Below are positions 1 through 8,717 of a stretch of DNA of 64,000 nucleotides, piece by piece (the stretch's first letter is position 1; the number at the start of each line of letters is the position of its first letter). Source of the stretch: Mucilaginibacter rubeus (GTDB lineage: Bacteria > Bacteroidota > Bacteroidia > Sphingobacteriales > Sphingobacteriaceae); assembly GCF_003286415.2 (NCBI RefSeq), contig NZ_CP043450.1, forward strand, positions 4,526,001-4,590,000, read 5' to 3'. Below the pieces are notes generated by a model. That model did not search any database. It was given only the letters and a program-made list of their open reading frames with translations, and was not told where the DNA came from. Position numbers and translations under genes: made by a program.

Positions 1-349
1 CCGACTTATCGCGTTTGTTAAGCGTATAACTGTATGTAAGATCTTTTTCGCCTGCTTTTTTAAATTTTATCGGGAACGTTCCCGGAATAGCCGATGAAAA
101 AATTTGCAGATCGACAAATAAATAATTTGAATTTTCGACTTTGTGCACTGCTTTAAGCTTAACACCAGGGTAGCTTAAAGATACGCTGCGCTGCGCGATG
201 TTGTTGCCATGAACCACCAGTTGCAGGTTTGGATTGCTCATGCCAACCCACCATGACATAGGCTCAATGCGCTCAAGTGCAGGCGTTTGTGCCTTTACAC
301 CCAAAGCAGCCAGCAAGCAGTATAAGGTGGATAGTAAGGTTTTTCTCAT
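1..349 (-). CDS. GH13 neopullulanase/cyclomaltodextrinase-like alpha-amylase, N-terminal part (partial)
   Basis: The gene starts at 349 and runs off the left edge, so only about 116 codons are visible. The translation opens with a signal peptide (MRKTLLSTLYCLLAALGVKA) and continues with an ERIEPMSWWVGMSNPNLQL segment. That segment is typical of the N-terminal beta-sandwich domain of Bacteroidota SusA-type neopullulanases and cyclomaltodextrinases. Such enzymes are periplasmic and hydrolyse alpha-1,4-glucans or cyclodextrins. The catalytic GH13 barrel lies outside the window, so activity cannot be judged. A TAAATTTG -7 element lies about 60 bases upstream. The family call rests on this N-terminal domain alone. 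Confidence 0.78.
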   Translation of the reverse strand, partial: MRKTLLSTLYCLLAALGVKAQTPALERIEPMSWWVGMSNPNLQLVVHGNNIAQRSVSLSYPGVKLKAVHKVENSNYLFVDLQIFSSAIPGTFPIKFKKAGEKDLTYSYTLNKRDKS

Positions 350-407
350 ATAAAAAAATGATAAAAGGATAATTGGTTGGGTTGCGAAAAAGTCCGTAAC
401 CGCGTTT

Positions 408-415
408 CAAATTTA
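408..415 (-). promoter_or_regulatory. Putative Bacteroidota -7 promoter element for the GH13 gene
   Basis: Reverse-strand TAAATTTG matches the TAnnTTTG consensus used by the Bacteroidota primary sigma factor. The predicted transcription start is near 401, giving a leader of about 50 nt before the start at 349. Confidence 0.45.
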
Positions 416-544
416 TAATAAAATTAATTGCTTGTATGAAAAATTTACAGATAAGTTAATTGGGTAATGATGGGTGGATTTAAAACACTCGAAAGACGCT
501 GTTAACAAACTTTGTGCTTTTATAACTTACATCGACGCCCTCTT

Positions 545-665
545 GGCCGGGCGGGGCCAGTTACTTTACCTTAGATGCAAAGTAACCAAACATCAAGACA
601 AAAAAATGCTTCCCCCCACAGGCCATACTCCCTGGCCCGCTTTTTTGTCGGGCCAGCGCGCTTTT
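545..665. repeat. Probable dispersed intergenic element with internal hairpin
   Basis: This stretch includes a hairpin (GTTACTTT, 559-566, pairing with AAAGTAAC further on) followed by a run resembling sequences I recall as widely scattered in Pedobacter and Mucilaginibacter intergenic DNA. Weak open frames on both strands cross it, but they look like translated repeat rather than genes. Only one copy is visible in this window, so the repeat call rests on memory. Confidence 0.35.
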
Positions 666-684
666 GTTTGGATACTAAAAATAT

Positions 685-790
685 GTCATTGCGAGGAGCA
701 CAATGGAAATGAGCTCGACGCGACGTGACAATCGCATGCTCTACAGGGCGGCTAAGCTTCCGTGCGATTGCTTCGTTCCTCGCAATGACG
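685..790. repeat. CATTGCGAG palindromic repeat, copy A
   Basis: The left arm begins GTCATTGCGAGG and the right arm ends CCTCGCAATGACG, so the ends are inverted copies. The core carries GCGATTGCTTCGT, as in other copies. It is one of seven copies in the window, all intergenic. No gene is credible between 350 and 988; the space holds this element, the preceding repeat and the promoters of the flanking genes. Confidence 0.75.
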
Positions 791-988
791 TGATTTGAAT
801 GCCGACTGTCTTGTTTCCTGAATCTAACTGTCTTATTTCTATCCTTTCTTCCCGCGGCAATTGACCGGGCCAATGACAATTAACTACAGCTAAAGTTCTT
901 ACAACCCAAGCTCCCCAAATCTGTTAATAAATTTTTTCTATCTTTATTTGGATTGATTACAAATAATACCAATATTTGTATCCGTTAT

Positions 989-1348
989 ATGATTGCGACC
1001 ACCGAACTAACTTTATGGACCGACGTTTTCAGCACCAAAACAGGTGCAGTTTACCAGTGCGATGCGGAGCGTTGCTGGTATGTTGATTTTGCCGGTAAAG
1101 TTGCAAGGTTTGATCATCGTAATTTCCTGAAATTGCGCAAAGCAGTTTACGCTATCGACATCGAGGAGAAACTGCTTAACACTACTACCGATCCGGATGT
1201 GGAGATCATTTTCATCTGCGCCTGCGATCATTGTTATGTGCTTTCACTCGCTCAGATCATCAACCTGAAAGAGCTTTTAGAAGGTACTTTTGTGATGCTG
1301 GAACTCAACCATATTATTCATGACCGTCTTTTCAGTAACTCACTGTAA
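989..1348 (+). CDS. Small conserved-looking hypothetical protein
   Basis: A 119-residue protein that I do not recognise. It is acidic to neutral, has no signal peptide or membrane segment, and contains a cysteine pair in an ICACDHC motif that could bind metal. Codon use looks like that of its neighbours. A TTG 36 bases upstream (953) would also open the frame, but a near-consensus -7 element (TATCTTTA, about 939-946) puts transcription start near that TTG. The ATG at 989 is therefore preferred. It lies upstream of ferritin on the same strand, with 133 bases between them and no clear operon link. Confidence 0.6.
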   Translation: MIATTELTLWTDVFSTKTGAVYQCDAERCWYVDFAGKVARFDHRNFLKLRKAVYAIDIEEKLLNTTTDPDVEIIFICACDHCYVLSLAQIINLKELLEGTFVMLELNHIIHDRLFSNSL

Positions 1349-1481
1349 TTTAGACTAATTATCGCTGATAATTTAGATCAATTTCATATTATCTTTTTAT
1401 TAAACTATTATGCATTAACTGCATTATTATTGCATTATAATTTCACGCAATAGTTATATAACGTTTAAATTCAGATAGCCC

Positions 1482-2012
1482 ATGAAAGACCTACTCCGCA
1501 TAAAAAGCCTGATATCATCAGATATCGAAGCACTTTTAAACCAGCAAGTTAAGAAAGAAGCATTTTCTTCATCAGTATATTTAGCCATGGCTTCATGGTG
1601 CAATCGTAATGGTTATGATTTTTCGTCTGAATATTTTTTTAAGCAAGCAGAAGAAGAGCGCCATCACCAATTAAAATTTTACAAATATATCCTTGATATG
1701 GGTGGCAATGCCGTATCTCCTGAAATAACAGGCATCAAACAGGAATACAACTCGTTCCGCGAAGTGTTTGAAGAAGCCCTTGACCAGGAGATTAGCGTAA
1801 CTAACTCTATCAAAAATATCTACGCCCGTTGCATGAAAGAGCAGGACTTTATTACTATGGAGTTCCTGAACTGGTTCCTGAAAGAGCAACGCGAAGAAGA
1901 ATACAAAGCCCGTCGTGCCCTCGAACTATTCGAAGTTATTGGCGAAGAAGGTACCGGCAGGTGGCAGATCGACAAACATGTTGGTCAGATAAAATATGAC
2001 AGCGAGGCGTAA
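1482..2012 (+). CDS. ftnA: Bacterial non-haem ferritin
   Basis: A 176-residue four-helix ferritin that oxidises Fe(II) and stores iron in a 24-subunit cytoplasmic shell. Ferroxidase ligands seen by alignment with E. coli FtnA are E26 (in KKEAFSSSVYLAM), E59 and H62 (in AEEERHH), and the Q/E cluster LKEQREEE in helix 4. Length and the C-terminal GEEGTGRWQIDKHV segment are typical. There is no haem-binding methionine like that of bacterioferritin. A hairpin terminator follows the stop codon. It sits alone, with no Dps or iron-uptake gene beside it. Confidence 0.93.
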   Translation: MKDLLRIKSLISSDIEALLNQQVKKEAFSSSVYLAMASWCNRNGYDFSSEYFFKQAEEERHHQLKFYKYILDMGGNAVSPEITGIKQEYNSFREVFEEALDQEISVTNSIKNIYARCMKEQDFITMEFLNWFLKEQREEEYKARRALELFEVIGEEGTGRWQIDKHVGQIKYDSEA

Positions 2013-2046
2013 GCCTCACCCTGCCCTCTCCAAAGGAGAGGGTTCA

Positions 2047-2085
2047 AAAAAGGTCCTTTTGAGTTACAAAAGAACCTTTTTTATT
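2047..2085 (+). terminator. Intrinsic terminator after ferritin
   Basis: The arms AAAAAGGTCCTTTTG and CAAAAGAACCTTTTTT form a strong stem and end in a T run. A second small dyad, CCCTCTCC...GGAGAGGG, sits just before it. Confidence 0.7.
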
Positions 2086-2234
2086 ATCAAGAATGATTGT
2101 CATCGATTCAAGGAACGAGTGAGAAATCTTATACACCCTGCAAATTGATTTACAGGGCGTATAAAATTTCTCCTCACCCTGCGCTCACAACCCTCACTGT
2201 TCGTCGAAATAACAACGTCTTTTGTTGGATCTTT

Positions 2235-2495
2235 TTAATCTATCAAATCCATCAATTTCAGAACCTCTTTGGGATGATATTCCTTTAACCAGGTATTGCC
2301 GGGCTGAATACTGCATATCGGAGCGTATTTGCACCTGTCGGTACATTCGGTTTCAATCACTTCCAATTCTTCCCGGCCATGGTAATGTTTGATATAGGAT
2401 TTGGCCAGTTTATACATATCCTTGCCGCCGCGTTTTCCGCATTTACTGCCTACACATACGTACAGCACTTTATCAGGTATGGTAAATTTGCTCAT
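2235..2495 (-). CDS. Thioredoxin-like [2Fe-2S] ferredoxin
   Basis: An 86-residue protein with cysteines arranged CVGSKCGKRGG near the N terminus and ECTDRCKYAPIC in the second half. This is the four-cysteine layout of thioredoxin-fold 2Fe-2S ferredoxins (the C-terminal domain of NuoE and Shethna-type small ferredoxins). It is probably a soluble electron carrier; the partner is unknown. It is monocistronic, with a matching TAACTTTG promoter just upstream. The ATG at 2495 gives a short leader. Confidence 0.8.
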   Translation of the reverse strand: MSKFTIPDKVLYVCVGSKCGKRGGKDMYKLAKSYIKHYHGREELEVIETECTDRCKYAPICSIQPGNTWLKEYHPKEVLKLMDLID

Positions 2496-2516
2496 GGGAT
2501 TAAATTTAAATGACTA

Positions 2517-2524
2517 CAAAGTTA
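2517..2524 (-). promoter_or_regulatory. -7 promoter element for the 2Fe-2S ferredoxin
   Basis: Reverse-strand TAACTTTG, a full TAnnTTTG match 21 bases before the start codon at 2495. Confidence 0.5.
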
Positions 2525-2572
2525 AGGATATGTTATGTGATTTTTAAGCAATTACAAACCACAATAGTGTAA

Positions 2573-3724
2573 TTATCCGGCCAGCTTCCTTTTGATAAAA
2601 CCAGCCGCCTTGGTATATCCACCTTCGGCCCCATCAACAAAATGAATATGGCCATCCTCCAGATCACGTACGTAGCATGACATTACCGATTCACGGCTTA
2701 CATGGAATCCAAAATACAGCTCACCTTCATTTTCAAGCTGTACTAAAATATCCTGTAGCTTTTTTCTTTGGGCTGATGTTCCGGATATCACGGTATTGAT
2801 CTTACCATCAATAACCAGTGTGTCCGACATTTCAACCAGGCGGTTTAAATAGTGCTTCCCTTTTTTGGTATTGAACCAAATATAACTGTAAAGCATTATA
2901 ACCCAATCTTTAAATAACTCCATTACTTTTATTTTGCCGAGCTTTACTTTCATCTCCCTCTCCAATCTATCAAAAGTTGATTTAAGTTTCAGCTTGGGAA
3001 CTGAGATTGGTTGCCTTTTCTCCGGATTGCCATAAATTTCATCGATATAACCGATCACTTTTCTGAAAACTGCTGCCTGCTTGCTTTCATCGCGGGCCAC
3101 TACCAGCAGCGAAACAACCTCATCGGTATTTTCGGGCGGGGGAATCTTATCCCAGCGGCATTGCATACCGGTAAGGTCAAGCTCACCCTCCTGCGCCATA
3201 TAATCAAATGACTCGCCTTCCTTCCCTTTAATTATCTTTTCAGCATAACTTAAACCATTGCCCAAAACAATAGGGATAGTAAAATTGCCCGAAGTACAAT
3301 ATTTGCTGATGCACAATTTATACCCCTCGTCATAAACACGTTTAACCGGCACAATACCAGTACGCAGCTCAAAATCAAAGTTTTTGAGGGTATTGTCTTT
3401 ATACAAAACAAGCGCTTGCATTACCGCATCAACAATAACTCCGGGAACAATAAATGTCGCGCCATCTCCACCAAAAAAGAAAGGCACGGTTATACTGTTC
3501 TTAAAAGCAATATTGAGTACTGATACGATACTGCCCGTTGCCACAAAATTCACATTTTCGTGCTGTCCACTGCTTACGGCAAGTGTGCTTCCCTTAATAT
3601 CAGTAATGATGATGTGCCAGTCGGCAGGCACGTTATAAAATAACTCGTCTTTAACAAAAAGCTCACCAAGGGGTATGGTATTCACTTTCAAATCGGAATA
3701 AAACTTTTGATCGGTGGCGGGCAT
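2573..3724 (-). CDS. DUF3095 family protein (cyclase-like fold)
   Basis: A 383-residue cytoplasmic protein of the DUF3095 family. The N-terminal half has ITDIKGSTLAV and FFGGDGATF, which resemble the metal-binding and GGD-type turns of class III nucleotide cyclases. That suggests a related fold, but activity is unproven for the family. The C-terminal third is helical and basic. There is no signal peptide. It is convergent with nothing and apparently transcribed alone. I place it by overall pattern rather than by any single diagnostic motif. Confidence 0.72.
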   Translation of the reverse strand: MPATDQKFYSDLKVNTIPLGELFVKDELFYNVPADWHIIITDIKGSTLAVSSGQHENVNFVATGSIVSVLNIAFKNSITVPFFFGGDGATFIVPGVIVDAVMQALVLYKDNTLKNFDFELRTGIVPVKRVYDEGYKLCISKYCTSGNFTIPIVLGNGLSYAEKIIKGKEGESFDYMAQEGELDLTGMQCRWDKIPPPENTDEVVSLLVVARDESKQAAVFRKVIGYIDEIYGNPEKRQPISVPKLKLKSTFDRLEREMKVKLGKIKVMELFKDWVIMLYSYIWFNTKKGKHYLNRLVEMSDTLVIDGKINTVISGTSAQRKKLQDILVQLENEGELYFGFHVSRESVMSCYVRDLEDGHIHFVDGAEGGYTKAAGFIKRKLAG

Positions 3725-3889
3725 CTTCTCCTTAAATAAAAAATCAGCGTATTATGTTTTAAAGATCGTGTTCAATTACGAGAAATGGCACTTGCCCAAT
3801 GCAAAAAAGTTTTTTTATTGGTGTGATATCTCAAAGATAAATTCGACATTCAACAAGGGTTAACCCAACCACTTATAAACACCAAACAA

Positions 3890-4240
3890 ATGAAAGCTAT
3901 CGAAATTATCTCTATCCCCGTAACTGATCAACAGGCAGCTAAAGACTTTTACCTGAAATTAGGTTTTGAAATTATGGTTGAAGCCAACTTTGACAAACAA
4001 ACCTGGATCCAGATGTCATTCCCCGGTTCGCCGGTTTCCATTACACTGGTAAACTGGTTTCCTGAAATGCCTGCAGGAAGCGTGCGTGGTTTTGTAATTA
4101 AAACCGATGACCTGGATAAAGAAATTGAAGAACTTCGTGAAAAAGGCCTTGAGGTAGCCGACGCCGAGAAAACACCATGGGGCCGGTTTGCCACCATTAA
4201 AGATCCGGACGGTAACACATTGAGTTTGCATGGGAAATAG
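3890..4240 (+). CDS. VOC (glyoxalase/bleomycin-resistance fold) protein
   Basis: A 116-residue protein with the paired beta-alpha-beta-beta-beta modules of the vicinal oxygen chelate superfamily. It starts ISIPVTDQQAAKDFYLKLGF and ends WGRFATIKDPDGNTLSLHG, the usual opening and closing strands. Members are metal-dependent lyases, dioxygenases or drug-binding proteins, and the substrate cannot be read here. The first-position metal histidine is not evident (SIPVTD), so it may be a non-enzymatic or divergent member. Confidence 0.85.
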   Translation: MKAIEIISIPVTDQQAAKDFYLKLGFEIMVEANFDKQTWIQMSFPGSPVSITLVNWFPEMPAGSVRGFVIKTDDLDKEIEELREKGLEVADAEKTPWGRFATIKDPDGNTLSLHGK

Positions 4241-4281
4241 AACCGGGATTTGGGGGGATTTTTCGGATCCATTGGATTTTC

Positions 4282-4451
4282 TTATCCAATCTGATAAATC
4301 CCTTCATTCCAATTCGGCTCTTTCAAACATCAATCCAATAAATCACTTAATCCGTTTTTTTCAGATTTACAGGATTTCCCTTCTTAATCTGACCAGTCTC
4401 TTCATTCCAGTTCGCTTTTTTCCAGGTAAATCCAATAAATCGCTTAATCAG
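4282..4451. repeat. Two direct copies of a ~70-bp AT-rich element, period ~99 bp
   Basis: Copy 1 (about 4282-4353) and copy 2 (about 4381-4451) share CTTCATTCCA(A/G)TTCG and AATCCAATAAATC(A/G)CTTAATC. The tail AATCAGGTTAATCCTGGTTCAG resembles the AATCATGGTTCA repeat family seen at 9268-9384 and around 60 kb. The 251-base gap contains nothing else that looks functional. Confidence 0.6.
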
Positions 4452-4491
4452 GTTAATCCTGGTTCAGAAAAAAAATCCGCATTTTTACCAT

Positions 4492-5070
4492 ATGCTAAAA
4501 AAATACTCTTTCTTACTATTCGCTCTTTTAATCATCATTATTGCCGGCTGTAATTCCAACAATACCAAACAACCCGATGCAGATGTTTATAAAGTTGTGA
4601 AAGTAAAGGACGGAGATACTCTGGGCTTACTCAGTAACGATAACCAACAGGTTACCGTTAGGCTGGCCGAAATAGACTGCCCCGAAAAATCGCAGGCGTT
4701 TGGGCAGGCAGCTAAAAAATTCACTTCGGATCTGTGCTTTGGTAAAGATGTAAAACTAATTGGCAACGAGCACGACCGCTATGGCCGTACCGTAGCACAA
4801 GTGGTACTTACAGACGGGACGAACGTAAATTACGCATTGGTAAAAAACGGTTACGCCTGGCACTATAAAGCCTATTCCAAAAGCACGGAACTTGCTGCTT
4901 TAGAACAGCAGGCCCGCGAAAACAAACTGGGCCTATGGCAGGATGCCAACCCTACCCCACCCTGGGATTTCCGCCGGGAAAAGAGACAACCCAAAGCAGA
5001 TTCGCTTCAAACTCCGAAACCCAAAAAACATTACCACAAGCGTAAGCCAAAGCTTGAATATGCAGCCTAA
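4492..5070 (+). CDS. Thermonuclease (SNase-like) lipoprotein
   Basis: A 192-residue secreted nuclease. Residues 1-20 form a lipoprotein signal ending IIAGC, so it is probably membrane anchored. The staphylococcal-nuclease OB fold spans about 32-160. By alignment the catalytic residues are R57, E65 (VRLAEIDCPE) and R99 (DRYGRT), all present, with D62 as the calcium ligand. The basic C-terminal tail (about 160-192, rich in Lys/Pro/His) may bind nucleic acid or envelope. It is followed after 30 bases by penicillin acylase on the same strand, so co-transcription is possible. Confidence 0.88.
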   Translation: MLKKYSFLLFALLIIIIAGCNSNNTKQPDADVYKVVKVKDGDTLGLLSNDNQQVTVRLAEIDCPEKSQAFGQAAKKFTSDLCFGKDVKLIGNEHDRYGRTVAQVVLTDGTNVNYALVKNGYAWHYKAYSKSTELAALEQQARENKLGLWQDANPTPPWDFRREKRQPKADSLQTPKPKKHYHKRKPKLEYAA

Positions 5071-5100
5071 ATAGTTAACTTTAGGGGCATATCAACAACA

Positions 5101-7536
5101 ATGAAATTCACTAAAGCATTCATATCCATTTTTATAACGCTCGCCCTGATCTGGGCACTGCAATCAAAAATCGGCACTGTTCCACCTTTGGGTAAATTCC
5201 TGAGCCCGGCAGATGGCTTTTGGCAAAATGCCGAAAGCAAACACATTTTGCCCAAGCTCGATTTAAAACTTAAAGGCTTGCAAGGCAAGGTTACCATCAA
5301 GTTTGATGAAAACCACATCCCGCACATTTTTGCCGAAAACGAACACGACCTGTACTTTGCTCAGGGCTACATGACCGCTACCGACCGTCTTTGGCAAATG
5401 GACATTCAAACCCGGCAGGCCGCTGGCCGACTGGCTGAAGTTATTGGCCCCAAAGTACTGGATATCGACCGCTACCACCGCCGTATGGGCATGGTTTACG
5501 GTGCAGAAAAGACTATAAAAGCCATGATGGCTGATCCTGTGATCCGGAACATGATCCTGGCTTATACCGATGGTATCAACAGTTATATCCACCAGTTAAG
5601 CCCACGTGATTATCCAATAGAGTTTAAGCTACTAAACTATGCCCCTGAAGAATGGAAGCCGATCAATTGCGCCTTTTTGCTTAAACTGATGTCAGAAACA
5701 TTAGCCGGAGGTTCAAACGAATTTGCCATGACCAATATCCTGCGCAAATTTGGCCCTACTACTACAAATGACCTCTTCCCGGATTATCCAATGCATGAAG
5801 ATCCCATCATACCGGTAGGAACAAAGTGGGATTATTTTAAACCGCTCACTATTCCTAAACCATCGGCCAATTTTCTGGCGAGCATGACTGATAGCAGCAA
5901 TACCAAACCCCGTGTTGAAGGCATAGGGAGTAACAACTGGGCCGTTGCCGGCAGTAAAACTGCAAGCGGCTATCCTATTTTGGCCAATGATCCGCATCTT
6001 AACCTCACGCTTCCTTCTATCTGGTATCAAATACAGCTTTCGGCGCCGGGCTTGAATGTTTATGGCGTATCGCTACCGGGGGCACCATGCGTTATCCTGG
6101 GTTTTAACAATAATATCAGCTGGGGCATTACCAATGTTGACGCCGATGTACTGGATTGGTACCAGGAAAAATTCAGAGATTCAAAAATGGATGAGTACTG
6201 GTATAACAACAAATGGAATAAAACCACCCGTCGCGTTGAAAAAATTGAGGTGCTCGGTAAAAAACCGATTTATGATACCGTGGTTTATACCCATCATGGC
6301 CCGGTAGTGTATCAAAACGATGCTCAAAAAGCAGATGGCCCTGATTTTGTTCCGATAGGGCATTCACTGCGATGGATAGCTCACGAACCATCAAATGAGC
6401 TTATGGCTATGTACCTGCTCAATACCGGTAAAAACTATGACGATTACCGCAAAGCGCTCACCTTTTTCAGCGCACCTGCATCAAATTTTGTTTTTGCCAG
6501 TAAAGATGATATAGCCATTACCCCTAATGGTAAATACCCGCTTAAATATAAAGATCAGGGTAAATTTATTTTAGATGGAACCGACCCTGCCGACGACTGG
6601 CATGGCTGGATCCCATTTGAGCAGGATCCAACGGTAAAAAATCCGCCGAGAGGATTTGTGAGCTCGGCTAATCAGTCATCAACAGACCCAAGCTATCCTT
6701 ATTACATCGATTGGTCGTTTGCCTCTTATGAACGCGGCAAACGTATTAACGACAGGCTTACCGCTATGACTAAAGCCACTGTTGATAGCATGCGGATGCT
6801 GCAAACCGATGTATACAGCATCCGCGCTCAGGACATTTTACCAACGCTGTTGAAATATATCGACCCTAAAAAACTTAATGCCACTCAGCTTATAGCTTAT
6901 CACGAGATTACCAAATGGGACAAAAATGTTTCGGCCAATTCAATCGGGGCTACCGTATTTGGCAATTGGTGGTCACAATTATATACCGCCATCTGGGCCG
7001 ATGACTTTGCAGATAAAAACATGCAGAACAACTTCCCGTCGATGGACCGCACCGAGCGCCTATTGTTAAAAGAGCCCGATTCCAAATGGTTTGACGATAC
7101 CCGTACGCCGGAAAAGGAAAATGCGGCAGATATCGTTAACAAGGCTTTTGCTGCAGCTGTAAAAGAAATTGTGGAAAGATGTGGTAAACCAGGACCGGGC
7201 TGGCAATGGGGAAAGTTTAAAAAAATGGAGATAGCCAGTCTGTTACGCCAACCCGCTTTTGGTTCGGGTAACTTTGAATCGGGAGGTACGGGAACTACTG
7301 TTAACGCTTTAAATGATGGCCACGGCCCCTCATGGCGCATGGTGGTACAAATGGGCCCAAAAGTAAAAGGGTATGGTATTTTCCCCGGTGGTGAATCGGG
7401 CAATCCCGGCAGTTTCTTTTATAACGATATGTTTAAAACCTGGAATGAAGGACAGTTAAAAGAATTGCTATTCATGCAATCGGCCAGTGAACAGTCGCCC
7501 CGTATTAAATCAACTTATACATTAACCGCTAAATAA
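5101..7536 (+). CDS. Penicillin acylase family N-terminal nucleophile hydrolase
   Basis: An 811-residue Ntn-hydrolase precursor. After a signal or anchor segment (1-20) comes the alpha chain, and the self-cleavage site is G276-S277 in GIGSNNWAVAG. S277 would become the N-terminal catalytic serine of the beta chain. NDPHL (296-300) is the usual beta-chain motif after it. The family hydrolyses amide bonds of penicillins, N-acyl-homoserine lactones or other acyl amides in the periplasm, and the native substrate here is unknown. It is followed after 7 bases by a small membrane protein, probably in the same operon. Confidence 0.9.
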   Translation: MKFTKAFISIFITLALIWALQSKIGTVPPLGKFLSPADGFWQNAESKHILPKLDLKLKGLQGKVTIKFDENHIPHIFAENEHDLYFAQGYMTATDRLWQMDIQTRQAAGRLAEVIGPKVLDIDRYHRRMGMVYGAEKTIKAMMADPVIRNMILAYTDGINSYIHQLSPRDYPIEFKLLNYAPEEWKPINCAFLLKLMSETLAGGSNEFAMTNILRKFGPTTTNDLFPDYPMHEDPIIPVGTKWDYFKPLTIPKPSANFLASMTDSSNTKPRVEGIGSNNWAVAGSKTASGYPILANDPHLNLTLPSIWYQIQLSAPGLNVYGVSLPGAPCVILGFNNNISWGITNVDADVLDWYQEKFRDSKMDEYWYNNKWNKTTRRVEKIEVLGKKPIYDTVVYTHHGPVVYQNDAQKADGPDFVPIGHSLRWIAHEPSNELMAMYLLNTGKNYDDYRKALTFFSAPASNFVFASKDDIAITPNGKYPLKYKDQGKFILDGTDPADDWHGWIPFEQDPTVKNPPRGFVSSANQSSTDPSYPYYIDWSFASYERGKRINDRLTAMTKATVDSMRMLQTDVYSIRAQDILPTLLKYIDPKKLNATQLIAYHEITKWDKNVSANSIGATVFGNWWSQLYTAIWADDFADKNMQNNFPSMDRTERLLLKEPDSKWFDDTRTPEKENAADIVNKAFAAAVKEIVERCGKPGPGWQWGKFKKMEIASLLRQPAFGSGNFESGGTGTTVNALNDGHGPSWRMVVQMGPKVKGYGIFPGGESGNPGSFFYNDMFKTWNEGQLKELLFMQSASEQSPRIKSTYTLTAK

Positions 7537-7543
7537 TAGCAAC

Positions 7544-7882
7544 ATGTTATTCCTCATTATACTTATACTTTCATTTGCCAGCGGATATTTTTTACCCTGG
7601 TGGATAATTGCCATCATATCATTTTTAACAGCCCTTTTTATTGGCACTACGGCAAAAAGCTCCTTTTGGCAGGCATTTGTAGCGGTTTTAATTGTATGGA
7701 TAGTACTGGCTCTGTTTAAAAGCATTCCTAATGACCATATTATGGCTACAAGGATAGCTCATTTGTTTCATTTGCCGGGCTGGGGCTTTATACTGGCAAT
7801 AACCGGGATTTTAGGCGGATTAGTCGGCGGAATGTCGGCACTATCAGGCTTGCTGCTCAAACGGGCCTTTCAAAAGCATTAA
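7544..7882 (+). CDS. Small integral membrane protein, unknown function
   Basis: A 112-residue hydrophobic protein with about four predicted helices (roughly 2-22, 25-42, 45-62 and 83-105). It has no motif I recognise. It lies 7 bases after the penicillin acylase gene and shares a terminator with it, so the two are likely one transcript. The GILGGLVGGMSALSG glycine-rich helix suggests tight packing or oligomerisation. Function is not assigned. Confidence 0.72.
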   Translation: MLFLIILILSFASGYFLPWWIIAIISFLTALFIGTTAKSSFWQAFVAVLIVWIVLALFKSIPNDHIMATRIAHLFHLPGWGFILAITGILGGLVGGMSALSGLLLKRAFQKH

Positions 7883-7887
7883 ATAAA

Positions 7888-7920
7888 AAATGCCCGGCGG
7901 AAAACGCCGGGCATTTTTTA
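7888..7920. terminator. Intrinsic terminator, bidirectional
   Basis: The arms ATGCCCGGCG and CGCCGGGCAT are separated by GAAAA and flanked by A and T runs. It sits between the membrane-protein gene and the convergent SYLF gene, so it can serve both. Confidence 0.85.
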
Positions 7921-7939
7921 TTCAGCTCCATTTTATTTA

Positions 7940-8620
7940 TTAAAACGATGCTAAAGTTTCTTTTAATGTTTTAACTGCCTCCGTAGTGCTGGTTGCCTGG
8001 GCAAAAATATCCTGCGAAGTTGCTTTTGCCCCATAATAAGCCGCGTTCGAATCCTTATCGATACCAAGGTTTGAACCATTGATGCTTATACCCGCAAATA
8101 AGCCTTTGCTGCGCGAATAAGAATATACTTCGGCCTGCAATTTATAATCTGTACTCGCGGTTGAACTACGCCCAACCGGACCAGCCGCAGCCGAAATATC
8201 GCCGCCGATGGTGAAATCGCCATTTTTAACCTTGGTTAACACGCCCTTATCACGGAACACCAATACCAGGTCTACCGATTGTACACCGATCTGCAAACCA
8301 AAGCTACCGCCGGTGAGGGTAATAAACACCGGATCGCTCCATTTACCGTTGCCCAGTTTCACCATAGCTACACCTTTTCCGCGTTTGCCGCCTATACCAA
8401 AACCTGCGTTAATCATCTTTGGAATGATCACAATACCTTCGTATTGTTCCAGCAACTGGTGCGGAATACTTTCTTTCATTTTGGCAAACTCTTTAAGCAC
8501 ATTTGATGCGTTATGAATACGCTCCGTTTGCTTGCTGTCGTCATCGGCCGGCTTTGCCGATATCATTACAAAAAAGAGGCCTAACAAAACCGGGAGCCTC
8601 AAAAATTTTAATGTTTTCAT
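7940..8620 (-). CDS. SYLF/Ysc84-type lipid-binding lipoprotein or secreted protein
   Basis: A 226-residue protein with an N-terminal signal (to about residue 22, MISAKP) and a SYLF domain over most of the rest. Family features seen are MINAGFGIGGKRGKG, a GGSFGLQIGVQSVDLVLVF core and the closing IDKDSNAAYYG. SYLF domains bind phosphoinositides in eukaryotes; bacterial members are exported and of uncertain role. It is a single gene, convergent with the membrane protein upstream. Confidence 0.85.
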   Translation of the reverse strand: MKTLKFLRLPVLLGLFFVMISAKPADDDSKQTERIHNASNVLKEFAKMKESIPHQLLEQYEGIVIIPKMINAGFGIGGKRGKGVAMVKLGNGKWSDPVFITLTGGSFGLQIGVQSVDLVLVFRDKGVLTKVKNGDFTIGGDISAAAGPVGRSSTASTDYKLQAEVYSYSRSKGLFAGISINGSNLGIDKDSNAAYYGAKATSQDIFAQATSTTEAVKTLKETLASF

Positions 8621-8717
8621 GGGGATGGATGATTAATATAATTAATTGTTGTCTGCTTCTATACTTAACTAACCCCCAAAACACGTACTTGTTTTTTAAT
8701 TTTATGTAATCTCAAAG

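Noticed and set aside
474..879. Open frames of 84 and 102 codons on opposite strands
   Set aside because: They overlap each other, cross two repeat elements, and their peptides are translated repeat (for example HVIARNEAIAR from the CATTGCGAG element).
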